In this document: piece after piece, positions 46,248 through 54,947 of the stretch | Layout: every line of letters begins with the position of its first letter | How positions within the stretch are numbered: the stretch's first letter is position 1 | Source of the DNA: Arcobacter sp. CECT 8986 | GTDB taxonomy: Bacteria; Campylobacterota; Campylobacteria; Campylobacterales; Arcobacteraceae | DNA length: 64,000 nucleotides | Direction: 5' to 3' | Assembly: GCF_004116725.1 (NCBI RefSeq) | Contig: NZ_PDKG01000006.1 | Span: 84,289-148,288 of the forward strand | The notes under the pieces: model-generated | What the model was told of the DNA's origin: nothing | What the model saw: only the letters and a program-made list of their open reading frames with translations | The model's database searches: none | Program-made: the position numbers and the translations under genes

Positions 46248-48010
46248 GAAAAACAGATAAATTATATTGGAGATATCAAATTTGGATAGTTATTGTATCT
46301 TTGATTATTACTTATGCTTTGTCATATACAACAATATATAACAAAATAGAGAACTATTTTAATGATACAATTCAATATTTTGCTTCAGATGAAAAATATT
46401 TTACGGAATCAGTTGTTGTTGATATAAATGACAACTCTCTAAAAATTTTAGAAAAAGAGTTTGGACACTGGCCTTATACTAGAGATAAATATGCATCAGT
46501 AATTGAGTTTTTAGAATCAATGAATGTAAAAAATATTGTATTTGATATTAAGTTTTTAGACCCAAGAATTGGAGATGATATTTTTAGGAAGACTATTAAG
46601 AATTATAATAATATTTTCTTCGTAACAAATGCTTTACAAGATGATATTCAAATCAATGAAGAAGAGAAAGAAAGACTAAAAAAAATGGCATTGGATGTAA
46701 ATTCAGACATACCAGCTTTAAAATATAATAGCCTACTTCTTCCTCATCTTAATGTATTTGATATAGATACAATCTATAAATTTGGAATAACTTCAGTTTT
46801 AGAAGATAAAGATAATTATATAAGATCAATTCCATTACTTTATAATATTAATTCTAATATATTTCCATCACTACTTCTTAGAATTCAATCTTTAGATAAA
46901 AATATTCCAAAAATAGAGTATAATGCTAAAACAAATGAACTTTCTATGGATAATAAAACATGGAATGTTGATGAAAAGAATAGAATTAAACTATTTTATC
47001 CTCAAAATGCAAACTCAATTATAACTATTCCTTTTTATAAAATTAGTGAAGTTGCATTAAATAAAAAAACCATTGAAAATAAAAGTTTTTTAAAAGATAA
47101 AACTGTTTTTATTGGTAGTTCAGCATTTTTATCAGATAGAGTAAATACTCCAAGGGGTGCTATGTCTGGTTCATACTTACTTGCAATTGCGTATGAATCA
47201 CTAAAACATAATCTAATAATCAAAAATAGCGATATTGTAAACATATTTTTGTTAATAATAGCAATTATTTTTTCTATATATTTAAGTAGTAGAAAGGAAA
47301 TCTATAAAAAATCTGTAATAGTTATTTCTCTATTAACAATTATTGCAACTATAATCTATGGTTTTATCTCATTAAAACTATTTTATATAGAGTCAAATGT
47401 ATTTTTCTGCATATTTTTAATTGTATGTTCAATAGTAGTAACAGCAATAAAATATCAGTTCTCTTTGTCAAATTACAATAAAAAACTAATCAATGAAACG
47501 AAAAGACTATACAATGAAGCAAATTGTGATACTTTAACAGGATTGCTAAATAGACGAGGATTTAATGAACAATATAAAAAATATAAAGAGCTTATCAATA
47601 CAAAAACTTCACAATCTTCATGCATAGCAATTATTGACTTAGACCATTTTAAAAGCGTTAATGATACTTATGGACATGATATTGGGGATTTAGTTTTACA
47701 AAAGTTTGCAAATCTTTTAAAAGAGCAATTAAGAGATATTGATATTCCTTCAAGATGGGGAGGAGAAGAGTTTATAATATTATTGAGAAATACAACAATA
47801 GATGAATCAATTATTGTATTAAATAGACTAAGACAACAGTGTGAAGAGATGGATATACAAACTCCACAAGGAGTATTAAATGTTACTATTAGTATAGGAG
47901 TAACACAAATAAAAGACTATTTCCAAACAATTGATTTATATGTAAAAGAGGCTGATATGGGACTATATCAAGCAAAAGAGACAGGAAGAAATCAAGTTTG
48001 TATCGCCTAA
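46244..48010 (+). CDS. CHASE2-GGDEF diguanylate cyclase
   Basis: 588 residues. N-terminal helix about 13-30, periplasmic CHASE2 domain (about 40-315; SVVVDINDNSLKILEKEFGHWP, PYTRDKYASVIEFL, VFIGSSAFLSDRVNTPRGAM), three membrane helices (about 325-410), short linker, then a GGDEF domain (about 425-588). The active-site motif is GGEEF (about 505-509), preceded at the right distance by an inhibitory RxxD site (RDID). DLDHFKSVNDTYGHDIGD is intact, so the enzyme should be active and feedback-controlled. It makes c-di-GMP, the usual signal for adhesin display. Last gene of the adhesin-FecR-cyclase operon. Confidence 0.93.
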   Translation: MRKTDKLYWRYQIWIVIVSLIITYALSYTTIYNKIENYFNDTIQYFASDEKYFTESVVVDINDNSLKILEKEFGHWPYTRDKYASVIEFLESMNVKNIVFDIKFLDPRIGDDIFRKTIKNYNNIFFVTNALQDDIQINEEEKERLKKMALDVNSDIPALKYNSLLLPHLNVFDIDTIYKFGITSVLEDKDNYIRSIPLLYNINSNIFPSLLLRIQSLDKNIPKIEYNAKTNELSMDNKTWNVDEKNRIKLFYPQNANSIITIPFYKISEVALNKKTIENKSFLKDKTVFIGSSAFLSDRVNTPRGAMSGSYLLAIAYESLKHNLIIKNSDIVNIFLLIIAIIFSIYLSSRKEIYKKSVIVISLLTIIATIIYGFISLKLFYIESNVFFCIFLIVCSIVVTAIKYQFSLSNYNKKLINETKRLYNEANCDTLTGLLNRRGFNEQYKKYKELINTKTSQSSCIAIIDLDHFKSVNDTYGHDIGDLVLQKFANLLKEQLRDIDIPSRWGGEEFIILLRNTTIDESIIVLNRLRQQCEEMDIQTPQGVLNVTISIGVTQIKDYFQTIDLYVKEADMGLYQAKETGRNQVCIA

Positions 48011-48025
48011 AATAAAAGGTGATAC
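48000..48025 (+). terminator. Terminator of the adhesin-FecR-cyclase operon
   Basis: 9-bp stem GTATCGCCT/AGGTGATAC (one G-U pair), 8-nt loop, followed by TTTTTT; it contains the cyclase stop codon. Confidence 0.65.
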
Positions 48026-48129
48026 TTTTTTATTTGAATATACATTTAGTTAATAGTTTATTGTTTTGTAATTCTTTGGATGATTTTGTTTTAGTAGTAT
48101 ATTGTTTTGGATTTTTTATAATTTAAGAA

Positions 48130-48218
48130 TGGCAGTGAGTTAGGGATTCGAACCCTAGGAGGCGTGAACCTCGCCGGTTTTCAAAACCGGTACTTTCGAC
48201 CAACTCAGTCAACTCACT
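48130..48218 (-). tRNA. tRNA-Ser(TGA), CCA encoded
   Basis: Minus strand, 89 nt. Acceptor AGTGAGT/ACTCACT, anticodon TGA between CCGGT/ACCGG, long variable arm CGAGGTTCACGCCTC, T-arm GGGTTCGAATCCC, and an encoded CCA. 9 bp downstream of tRNA-Leu and probably co-transcribed. Confidence 0.95.
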
Positions 48219-48227
48219 ACACAATAA

Positions 48228-48315
48228 TGGTGCGAATGGTGAGAATCGAACTCACACTCCCAAAACGGGAACGGGATTTTAAGTCCCGCGCGTCTACCAG
48301 TTCCGCCACACTCGC
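48228..48315 (-). tRNA. tRNA-Leu(TAA), CCA encoded
   Basis: Minus strand, 88 nt. Acceptor GCGAGTG/CATTCGC with one G-U pair, anticodon TAA in loop CTTAAAA, long variable arm, T-arm GTGAGTTCGATTCTCAC, and an encoded CCA. Confidence 0.95.
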
Positions 48316-48360
48316 ATATTTTTTCATTTTTTGAAGTCGTTCTTCTCAAAATGGACTGGA

Positions 48361-48389
48361 ATTATAATAGAAAAAAAATCTTTTGTCAA
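48361..48389 (-). promoter_or_regulatory. Consensus sigma-70 promoter of the tRNA-Leu/tRNA-Ser unit
   Basis: Minus strand: -35 TTGACA (48384-48389), spacer exactly 17 bp, -10 TATAAT (48361-48366). Full consensus at both boxes. The predicted start is about 40 bp before tRNA-Leu. Confidence 0.88.
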
Positions 48390-48459
48390 GGGTTTTTGAA
48401 AAAAATTTTAAAATTTTCTTTTTTTTTATTTTTTTATCTAAATAAAACTGCAAAACTAG

Positions 48460-48465
48460 TATAAT
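48460..48465 (+). promoter_or_regulatory. -10 box of the ilvD promoter
   Basis: TATAAT 63 bp before the ilvD start. The rest of the 48316-48528 gap is AT-rich with poly-T tracts and holds no gene that I can see. Confidence 0.5.
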
Positions 48466-48528
48466 CTTGCCTATCTTATAAATATAATATATATAATAAT
48501 AAATATGATTACACTAAAGGATATATAT

Positions 48529-50220
48529 ATGAGAAGTGATGAAGTAAAAAAAGGTTTTAGTAGAACTCCACATAGATCTTTATTTAGAGCTACTGGATTA
48601 AAAGATGAAGATTTTGATAAACCATTTATTGGTGTTGCAAACTCTTTTATTGAGATTATTCCTGGGCATTTCTTTTTAAATAAAGTTGCTGAAATTATCA
48701 AAGATGAGATTAGAGCGAATGGATGTGTTCCATTTGAGTTTAATACTATTGGTGTTGATGATGGAATTGCAATGGGTCATGATGGTATGTTATTTTCACT
48801 ACCAAGTAGAGAAATTATTGCAAACTCAATAGAATCAGTAATGAATGCACACAAACTTGATGCTATGATTGCTATTCCAAACTGTGATAAAATTGTTCCA
48901 GGTATGATTATGGGAGCTTTAAGAGTAAACGTACCAACAGTTTTTGTAAGTGGTGGACCAATGGCTAAAGGTCATACTAAAGATGGTAAACCTATTGATT
49001 TAGCAACTGCATTTGAAGCTGTTGGTAAATTTGAAAAAGGTAACATGGATGAAGAAGAGCTAAAAGATATCGAATGTAACGCATGTCCAAGTGGTGGTTC
49101 TTGTTCTGGTATGTTTACAGCTAACTCTATGAATACTCTTATGGAAGCTATGGGTATTGCATTGCCTGGAAATGGAACAATCTTAGCTTTAACTCCTCAA
49201 AGAGAAGAGTTATATAGAAAAGCTGCAAGAAGAGTATGTGAAATTGCAAAAGATGAACAATCAAGAGAAAAATTCAAATTAAGAAATATTTTAAATGAAA
49301 ATGCTGTAAGAAATGCATTTGCTGTTGATATGGCAATGGGAGGAAGTTCAAATACAGTATTACATATGTTAGCAATCGCAAAAGAAGCAGAAGTTAACTT
49401 TAACCTTGAGGATATTAACTCTATTTCAAAAAGAGTATCTCACATAGCTAAAATATCTCCATCATTAAGTACAGTTCATATGGAAGATATAAACAAAGCT
49501 GGTGGAGTTAATGCAGTAATGAAAGAGATGACAAAAAGAGGAGATAATATTCTTCTTGATAATCTTACAATTACTGGTGAATCAGTATATGAAAAAATCG
49601 AAGATGCTTATATAAAAGATACAAATATTATTCATACTATTGATAATCCATATAGCCAAGTTGGTGGATTAGCTATCTTATATGGTAACCTTGCACAAGA
49701 AGGTGCTGTTATTAAAACAGCTGGAATCACTGGTGATAGAGTATTTACTGGTAAAGCTGTATGTTTTGATGGACAACCTGAAGCAATCAAAGGGATTGTT
49801 GATGGTAAAGTTAAAGCTGGTGATGTTGTAGTTATTAGATATGAAGGTCCAAAAGGTGGTCCAGGAATGCAAGAAATGCTTGCTCCTACTTCACTTATCA
49901 TGGGAATGGGACTAGGAGACAAAGTTGCACTTATTACTGATGGAAGATTTAGTGGAGCAACAAGAGGTGCTTCTATTGGTCATGTATCTCCTGAAGCAGC
50001 AGAAGGTGGAATGATTGGATTATTAAAAGATGGTGATGAAATTCACATCGATGTTGACAAATACATTTTATCTGTAAATCTTACAGATGAAGAGATTGCA
50101 AAAAGAAAAGCAGAATTTACTCCACTTAAAAAACCACTTACTTCTAAATGGCTTGGACAATACAGAAGTCTTGTAACAAATGCAAGTTCAGGTGCTGTAT
50201 TAAAAACTGACTTATTCTAA
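48529..50220 (+). CDS. ilvD: Dihydroxy-acid dehydratase
   Basis: 563 residues from ATG 48529, preceded by AAAGGAT at 8 bp and giving the usual N terminus [23 protein letters not shown]; an upstream ATG at 48505 would add eight residues. Fe-S ligands are in CDKIVPGM and [41 protein letters not shown] is the IlvD/Edd signature. It makes the 2-keto acid precursors of valine, leucine and isoleucine. Single gene with its own promoter and a strong terminator. Confidence 0.97.
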   Translation: MRSDEVKKGFSRTPHRSLFRATGLKDEDFDKPFIGVANSFIEIIPGHFFLNKVAEIIKDEIRANGCVPFEFNTIGVDDGIAMGHDGMLFSLPSREIIANSIESVMNAHKLDAMIAIPNCDKIVPGMIMGALRVNVPTVFVSGGPMAKGHTKDGKPIDLATAFEAVGKFEKGNMDEEELKDIECNACPSGGSCSGMFTANSMNTLMEAMGIALPGNGTILALTPQREELYRKAARRVCEIAKDEQSREKFKLRNILNENAVRNAFAVDMAMGGSSNTVLHMLAIAKEAEVNFNLEDINSISKRVSHIAKISPSLSTVHMEDINKAGGVNAVMKEMTKRGDNILLDNLTITGESVYEKIEDAYIKDTNIIHTIDNPYSQVGGLAILYGNLAQEGAVIKTAGITGDRVFTGKAVCFDGQPEAIKGIVDGKVKAGDVVVIRYEGPKGGPGMQEMLAPTSLIMGMGLGDKVALITDGRFSGATRGASIGHVSPEAAEGGMIGLLKDGDEIHIDVDKYILSVNLTDEEIAKRKAEFTPLKKPLTSKWLGQYRSLVTNASSGAVLKTDLF

Positions 50221-50248
50221 ATAAAAAGAGGTAGCCACCTCTTTTTAT
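50221..50248 (+). terminator. ilvD terminator
   Basis: 12-bp stem ATAAAAAGAGGT/ACCTCTTTTTAT with 4-nt loop AGCC, immediately after the stop codon. Confidence 0.8.
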
Positions 50249-50331
50249 TAACCATTTGTTAATTATTTATTGAAAAATAGTTTACATTTGAAACCTATAA
50301 TTTCATTACATATTTAAAAAAGGATATTAGT

Positions 50332-51747
50332 ATGAAATCAAAATTTTTAATTATTTCTACATTGATAGCTACTAATTTACTTGCTAACTCTATAGATTTT
50401 AATATGGCTCAAAAAGATATTCAAAGAGTTACGCCAAGTACAACAAAGCAACTGCTATCATTTAATGACAGTGTAAAAGATGCGATGAAATCTGTTGTGA
50501 ATATTTCTGCACAAAGACATGTAAACGCTTCTTCTAACATACCACTACAAATGTTTAATGACCCTATTTTCAAAAGATTTTTTGGGGATCAATTTGGAAA
50601 TCAATTTCAACAAGATAGAATTCAAAGATCACTTGGTTCTGGTGTAATTTTATCAAAAGATGGATACATAGTTACAAATAACCATGTTATTGAAAATGCA
50701 GAAGAGATAAGTGTTACTATTGGAGATGACCCAACAGAATATGATGCAAAAGTTATTGGTAAAGACCCAGATAGTGATGTTGCAGTTATTAAAATAAATG
50801 GAACTAACTTCTCTCCTATTAAAATTGGATACTCAAAAGATTTAAAAGTTGGTGATGTAATATTTGCACTTGGTAATCCATTTGGTATAGGAAGTACAGT
50901 AACTCAAGGGATAGTATCTGCACTAAATAAAAATAAAGTTGGTATTAACAGATATGAAAACTTTATTCAAACAGATGCATCAATCAATCCAGGAAACTCT
51001 GGTGGAGCTTTAATTGATAGTAGAGGTGCATTAATTGGTATAAATAGTGCTATTCTTACAAAAAGTGGTGGAAACAACGGTATTGGATTTGCAATTCCTA
51101 TAAATATGGTTAAAAATGTTGTTTCAAAACTAATAAAAGATGGTAAAGTAACAAGAGGTTATTTAGGTGTAGTAATTGATGATTTAAATCCTAACCTAGC
51201 AAAAGTTTATAACCACAGAAAAGGTGCTTTAATTTTAGATGTTTCTCCTGATACTCCAGCTAAAAAATATGGTTTACAAAGAGGGGATTTAATCTATGCA
51301 ATAAATGATAAATCAGTTAGAGATAGAGCAGATTTACAAAATATTATTGCTTCATTTAAACCAGACCAAAAAGTTACATTAAGTGTAGAAAGAGATAAGA
51401 AAAATCTAAAATTCAATATTGTTTTAGGTAATAGAAGTGGACTTATTGTTTCAACTGCTAATAATGGTAAATTTTTAGGTGGACTTGCACTTGCTGAGTT
51501 AGATGCAAATATGATAAAAAGATTTAGGATCAATAGCAATACATCTGGTGTTTTAATTACAAGTGTAGAACCAAAATCAAAAGCAGAAAAAGCAGGTTTT
51601 CAACCAGGTGATGTGATTGTACAAATAGAAGATATTCAAATTAAGTCTTTTGTAAACGTACAACAAGCAATAAGAAAATATAATAATGTACACAAAAGAG
51701 TTTATGTTAATAGATATGGACAAACTATTCTATTAGTAATCAAATAA
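50332..51747 (+). CDS. htrA: Periplasmic serine protease DegQ/HtrA (Do family)
   Basis: 471 residues, usual length. Signal peptide about 1-19. Catalytic triad His118 (TNNHVI), Asp149 (DSDVAVIKI) and Ser223 (NPGNSGGALID), followed by two PDZ domains (about 275-365 and 385-465; GYLGVVIDDL, GVLITSVEPKSKAEKAGFQPGD). It degrades or refolds damaged envelope proteins in the periplasm. It is followed by a response regulator and sensor kinase on the same strand with a 25-bp gap, so this protease is probably produced with, or under control of, an envelope-stress system. Confidence 0.96.
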   Translation: MKSKFLIISTLIATNLLANSIDFNMAQKDIQRVTPSTTKQLLSFNDSVKDAMKSVVNISAQRHVNASSNIPLQMFNDPIFKRFFGDQFGNQFQQDRIQRSLGSGVILSKDGYIVTNNHVIENAEEISVTIGDDPTEYDAKVIGKDPDSDVAVIKINGTNFSPIKIGYSKDLKVGDVIFALGNPFGIGSTVTQGIVSALNKNKVGINRYENFIQTDASINPGNSGGALIDSRGALIGINSAILTKSGGNNGIGFAIPINMVKNVVSKLIKDGKVTRGYLGVVIDDLNPNLAKVYNHRKGALILDVSPDTPAKKYGLQRGDLIYAINDKSVRDRADLQNIIASFKPDQKVTLSVERDKKNLKFNIVLGNRSGLIVSTANNGKFLGGLALAELDANMIKRFRINSNTSGVLITSVEPKSKAEKAGFQPGDVIVQIEDIQIKSFVNVQQAIRKYNNVHKRVYVNRYGQTILLVIK

Positions 51748-51772
51748 AGGATATAAGATAGTTAAGGTACTT

Positions 51773-52444
51773 ATGATAGAAGATGATTTAGAACTTGCTG
51801 AAATCATCACTAATTACTTAAAGTCATTCGATATTGTTGTAGAGAATTATGATAGCCCTTATCTTGGGCTATCTACTCTTGAAATAAAAAAAGATTTTGA
51901 TTTATTGATATTGGATTTAACTCTTCCAGAAATTGATGGATTAGAGCTTATTCCAAAAGTTAGAAATATTTCAGATATTCCTATTATTATTTCAAGTGCA
52001 AGAGATGATATCTTAGACAAAGTTATGGGGCTAGAAAGAGGTGCTGATGATTATCTTCCTAAACCATATAATCCAAGAGAACTTCAAGCAAGAATAAAAG
52101 CAATTTTAAAAAGAATTGGTTCATCATCACAGCAACAAGAAGAAGAAATAGTTACAAATAATTGTGCTTTTACAATAAAAGATGATGATATGCAAATATC
52201 TTTTAAAGGGGTTACTTTAAGCCTTACACTTGCTGAATTTGATATCTTAAAACTTCTTATTCAAAGAAATGGTGCAGTTATAGCAAGAGAAGATTTTATA
52301 TATTCAAGTGACCATATAGAAGATGATAGTAGTTTAAAAAATATTGACGTTATTATCTCTAGAATTAGAAATAAAATCTCTAAAATTGATGATAGTAGAA
52401 CTTACATAAAATCAGTAAGAGGAATAGGATATCAACTTATATGA
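51773..52444 (+). CDS. OmpR-type response regulator downstream of htrA
   Basis: 223 residues from ATG 51773. Receiver with phospho-acceptor Asp48 (LLILDLTLPEIDG) and Lys in YLPKPYNP; winged-helix domain about 130-223 ending VRGIGYQLI. Starting at this ATG removes most of the first beta-strand: the frame continues upstream as ATA-GTT-AAG-GTA-CTT, giving the expected (M)VKVLMIEDD, with AAAGG 7 bp before the ATA. No ATG, GTG or TTG lies upstream of the ATG before a stop codon, so the gene may use an unusual ATA start at 51758. Overlaps the kinase gene by 4 bp. Confidence 0.92.
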   Translation: MIEDDLELAEIITNYLKSFDIVVENYDSPYLGLSTLEIKKDFDLLILDLTLPEIDGLELIPKVRNISDIPIIISSARDDILDKVMGLERGADDYLPKPYNPRELQARIKAILKRIGSSSQQQEEEIVTNNCAFTIKDDDMQISFKGVTLSLTLAEFDILKLLIQRNGAVIAREDFIYSSDHIEDDSSLKNIDVIISRIRNKISKIDDSRTYIKSVRGIGYQLI

Positions 52445-53673
52445 TAAAACATATCTCAATTTCTACTTTTATTAATACTATTTTTTCTATTGCAGTAATT
52501 GCAATTATTATTACATTTGGTCTATTTATAAATCTTGATAAACAAAGACATCAAATAGTACAAAAAAATAGATATGAGATGATTGCTGATAATTTTTTAA
52601 CAGTATTTGACAAAAATCCAACAAAAACACAACTAAACCAACTTTATAAACAATTTAAAGTTAAAGTTATAAAAGATAGACAAAAAAAACTAAAAATACT
52701 AACTTTAGGTGAAGAGTTAGTAATGAGAAGAACATATTTAGGTACATATAGAATATATTTATATAATTCTGAGTATTATTTATATGCTCAACAATTTGGT
52801 TATAATCTTATGTTAGAGGATTTGCACTCTAATAGATATAATATTGCTATTATTATCTTATTATTAGTTCTATCATTATCAACTTTACTATTTTTATACA
52901 TAATTTTAAAAAGAAAACTATTTCCACTAAAATATTTAGATAGAGAAATCACAAAATTTTCAAAAGGTGATTTAAATATATGCATAAAAACTGATTCAAA
53001 TGATGAAATAGGTGAGATTGCAAAAAACTTTAATACTGCTATTGCACTTATAAAAAATCAAACAGAATCAAAAAAACTATTTATGCGAAATATGATGCAT
53101 GAATTAAAAACACCTATTACAAAAGCTATGTTTATTGCTGAAACATTAGAAGATGAACAAAGCAAACAGATGCTTCAAAAAGCTTTTAAAAGAATGGATG
53201 ATATTATTAAAGAGCTTGCAACTGTTGAAAGAATCACATCAAAAACTTCAGTACTTTGCAAAGAACCAACTTCGTTTTTTAATATTTATCAAAAAACTTT
53301 AGAAATAATGATGATTGATAGCTCTAATTTATCATCAAAAATCAATGATTTTCATTTTGAAGTTGATAGCAGTCTATTTAGTGTAGCTTTAAAAAATCTA
53401 CTTGATAATGGTATAAAATTTTCTCCAGATAAGAAAGTAACTCTATTAGCAAATGCAAAAAGAATTGATGTTATATCAACTGGAAAAAAACTAAAAAACA
53501 ATCTAGATTATTACACAGAACCTTTTTCACAAGAAGAGAAAAGAGCAGATGGGTTTGGGCTTGGATTATACATAGTAAAAACTATTGTACATATGCATGG
53601 ATATAAATTAAAATATTCACATAAAGATAATAGAAACTATTTTTCAATTATCCTTGTTTCACATTTTTCATAA
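52441..53673 (+). CDS. Sensor histidine kinase, ArsS/CpxA-like architecture
   Basis: 410 residues. Helix about 12-29, small periplasmic domain (30-133), helix about 134-157, HAMP (about 158-208; KGDLNICIKTDSNDEIGEIA), H-box MMHELKTPITK near 218-228, N-box NLLDNGIKFSP, and final G-box GFGLGLYIVKTI. The G1 box reads ISTGKKL instead of the common DxGxG, as in several Campylobacterota ArsS-like kinases. With the preceding regulator and htrA it forms a likely envelope-stress unit. Its last 26 bp overlap the convergent cysteine-rich gene. Confidence 0.92.
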   Translation: MIKHISISTFINTIFSIAVIAIIITFGLFINLDKQRHQIVQKNRYEMIADNFLTVFDKNPTKTQLNQLYKQFKVKVIKDRQKKLKILTLGEELVMRRTYLGTYRIYLYNSEYYLYAQQFGYNLMLEDLHSNRYNIAIIILLLVLSLSTLLFLYIILKRKLFPLKYLDREITKFSKGDLNICIKTDSNDEIGEIAKNFNTAIALIKNQTESKKLFMRNMMHELKTPITKAMFIAETLEDEQSKQMLQKAFKRMDDIIKELATVERITSKTSVLCKEPTSFFNIYQKTLEIMMIDSSNLSSKINDFHFEVDSSLFSVALKNLLDNGIKFSPDKKVTLLANAKRIDVISTGKKLKNNLDYYTEPFSQEEKRADGFGLGLYIVKTIVHMHGYKLKYSHKDNRNYFSIILVSHFS

Positions 53674-54070
53674 CAAAAAACCAATCTCGTGAAAAATTCT
53701 TTTTAATATATTTTTCCCTATGGGGAACTATACATCCTGCACAATTTTGATGAATATATGTATCACCTATAAACTGACTTCCATCTTTAGAATCAATATC
53801 ACAGTAAGAAAATAGAGTTTTATCCTCTTTTTTTTCAAAACCATCATCATTAAATCTAAAATTAGGACAGGCACATAAATAGCAGTTCAACTCTTCATAT
53901 TCATGGCACTTTTTATTTTTTTCATATAAAGGACAAAAATCAGGCTCATTTTTTACCATATTATCAAATCTAAAATATTCAATAACCTCATCAACACTTT
54001 TATCTTTTAGTTTTTCCATAATCTTTGCATGTTTCTTTCCATGCGCTTCAAACCATTCAATATATGACAT
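53648..54070 (-). CDS. Cysteine-rich small-domain protein (zf-like) of the cobalamin cluster
   Basis: 140 residues with 11 cysteines, arranged FCPLYEKNKKCHEYEELNC, CYLCACPNF, YCDI and HQNCAGC. The pattern resembles the cysteine-rich small domain family (PF04071), which is often encoded in cobalamin genes; metal or Fe-S binding is likely. Function unproven. Last gene of the cob operon: it overlaps the end of cbiB by 14 bp and its own 3' end overlaps the convergent kinase gene. Confidence 0.78.
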   Translation of the reverse strand: MSYIEWFEAHGKKHAKIMEKLKDKSVDEVIEYFRFDNMVKNEPDFCPLYEKNKKCHEYEELNCYLCACPNFRFNDDGFEKKEDKTLFSYCDIDSKDGSQFIGDTYIHQNCAGCIVPHREKYIKKNFSRDWFFVMKNVKQG

Positions 54071-54947
54071 ACAATACTCCTAATAAAGCTATTATAAATA
54101 TATCAAGCGATGTTTTCATACCTAATGCTTTATAAACATCACAATCTTCTATTTTTTCATTTCCTTGACCAAAATATGGTTTTTGTTTTATTTTTCCAAA
54201 ATATGAAGTTGGCCCACCTAGTTTAACTTTAATTGCTAGTGCCATTGAAGCTATTGGCAAACCAGCATTTAAACTCTCATGTTTTTTACCATATACATAA
54301 AACTCTTTTAAAGCTTTTTTACTTTTAAAAAGTATCGCAATTAAAAGTGCAGTTATTCTACTTGGTATATAATTAGCAATATCATCCAATCTTGCACTTA
54401 CTTTTCCAAATTTCTCATACTTTTCATTTCTATATCCAACCATAGAATCTAAAGTATTAATAGCTTTATATAAATATGCTCCAATTAGACCAAAACAGAT
54501 TAAATAAAATAATGGAGCAATTACTCCATCACTTAAGTTTTCTGCATATGTTTCAATACTCGCTTTATTTATATCACTGTTTGACATACTCTTTGTATCT
54601 CTACTTACAAGCATAGATATTTTTTCTCTTTTTTCTTCTATATCTTTACTTTTTAGTACATCTAACACACAATCATATAACATCTTTGAAGATAGTGTAA
54701 ATGAGGCTAAAAATCCTTGAACAATCACGCTTTCAATAAAACTAATACAATAAACAACAATAAATACTACACTCAAAGTAAATAAAGTTAATAATAAACC
54801 TTGAAAAATAGAGTCTTTATAAAATCTCTTTTCAAAGAATTTAATCACATTTCCAATATAAATAATAGGATGATTTATATTTAGCTTTTCAAACTCTCCA
54901 AAAAATTTATCTAATAAAAAAGCTATTATAGCAACACTATAAAACAC
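54057..54947 (-). CDS. cbiB: Adenosylcobinamide-phosphate synthase
   Basis: 296 residues, about 4-5 membrane segments. Family patterns: LDKFFGEFEKLNINHPIIYIGN at the start, DTKSMSNSDINKASIETYAENLSDGVIAPLF (about 115-145), DSMVGYRNEKYEKFGKVSARLDD and LGGPTSYFG. It attaches aminopropanol phosphate (or aminopropanol) to adenosylcobyric acid at the membrane. It overlaps cbiP by 11 bp and works with the cobD-type decarboxylase encoded upstream. Confidence 0.94.
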   Translation of the reverse strand: MFYSVAIIAFLLDKFFGEFEKLNINHPIIYIGNVIKFFEKRFYKDSIFQGLLLTLFTLSVVFIVVYCISFIESVIVQGFLASFTLSSKMLYDCVLDVLKSKDIEEKREKISMLVSRDTKSMSNSDINKASIETYAENLSDGVIAPLFYLICFGLIGAYLYKAINTLDSMVGYRNEKYEKFGKVSARLDDIANYIPSRITALLIAILFKSKKALKEFYVYGKKHESLNAGLPIASMALAIKVKLGGPTSYFGKIKQKPYFGQGNEKIEDCDVYKALGMKTSLDIFIIALLGVLYVIY

